From: Bradyrhizobium prioriisuperbiae
Lineage (GTDB): Bacteria > Pseudomonadota > Alphaproteobacteria > Rhizobiales > Xanthobacteraceae
Direction: 5' to 3'
Length of the DNA stretch: 64,000 nt
Assembly (NCBI RefSeq): GCF_032397745.1
Contig: NZ_CP135921.1
Location: 6,188,501-6,252,500 of the forward strand
Of this stretch, positions 63,860 to 64,000 are shown one piece after another. The notes beneath the pieces were generated by a model. It saw nothing but the letters and a program-made list of their open reading frames with translations. It was not told where the DNA came from and ran no database searches. The position numbers and the translations under genes were made by a program. Position 1 is the stretch's first letter. Each line of letters opens with the position of its first letter.

Positions 63860-64000
63860 TCACTTCAAAGCCGCACAAACACTCTCCTGCAACGGCCTAA
63901 ACGCATCCTTCGCCGGAATCGTCGCCTGCAGGTCGTAGAAGTCGAACGGCTCCTTGCTCTCCGCGGGCGACTTGACGCGGAACAGATAGGAGTCGTGCAC
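63860..64000 (-). CDS. ABC transporter substrate-binding protein, C-terminal fragment at window edge
   Basis: The last 46 residues, VHDSYLFRVKSPAESKEPFD onward to ESVCAALK, then TGA at 63860-63862. The pattern DSYLFRVKSPAESKEPFDFY with IPAKDAFRPL is typical of the C-terminus of branched-chain amino-acid-type (LivK-like) binding proteins in Bradyrhizobium. The rest of the gene lies outside the window. Confidence 0.75.
   Translation of the reverse strand: MHDSYLFRVKSPAESKEPFDFYDLQATIPAKDAFRPLQESVCAALK

Overview
High-GC alphaproteobacterial chromosome, most probably Bradyrhizobium or a close relative in the Nitrobacteraceae. The evidence is the gene style, the order guaB - rsmB-like methyltransferase - guaA, the REP-like intergenic repeats near 5.3, 9.1, 13.3 and 63.7 kb, and the abundance of SDR, ABC and TTT-type genes. 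This assignment is inferred from familiarity and was not tested by a search.

Layout. (1) 1-22.6 kb is a housekeeping backbone: a TonB siderophore receptor (cut by the window edge), an ABC-F ATPase, a YaiI-type protein, a MaoC-like protein, an orphan molybdopterin-binding oxidoreductase subunit, Ppx/GppA, RlmE, an MFS exporter, GuaB, a COG0523 zinc GTPase behind a perfect Zur-like palindrome, a CurA-type reductase, an acyl-CoA ligase, a phosphoesterase, two small membrane proteins, an RsmB-like methyltransferase and GuaA. (2) 22.6-40.4 kb is an accretion zone anchored on the 3' end of guaA. The last bases of guaA recur at about 25.76, 29.46, 31.19, 39.04 and 40.37 kb, splitting the zone into five segments. 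Three copies are preceded by the same roughly 236-bp module, and the most distal copy carries about 113 bp of decayed guaA 3' end. Most segments pair a regulator (AraC, TetR or LysR) with oxidoreductases (SDRs, a peroxiredoxin, an F420-reductase-like protein) or small membrane proteins. No integrase is visible, but one segment holds IS110 elements and a group II intron with a frameshifted reverse transcriptase. (3) 40.4-48 kb continues with regulator/enzyme pairs (AraC with SDR and monooxygenase, ArsR with SRPBCC, TetR with membrane protein) plus a beta-helix protein, so accretion may extend past the last guaA fragment. (4) 48-64 kb returns to backbone-like content: a flavin monooxygenase, a soluble chemoreceptor, an ECF41-type sigma factor with its carboxymuconolactone decarboxylase partner and matching promoter, a TTT binding protein, an IclR regulator, Ohr with two operator-like sites, two DUF899 proteins, a TPR/winged-helix regulator, an SRPBCC protein and a class III cyclase. 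A shared 26-29 nt element lies before both DUF899 genes and between the regulator and the SRPBCC gene.

The most unusual feature is the guaA-anchored array: repeated att-like cores, conserved 236-bp terminal modules and cassette-like regulator/redox gene sets without a local recombinase.
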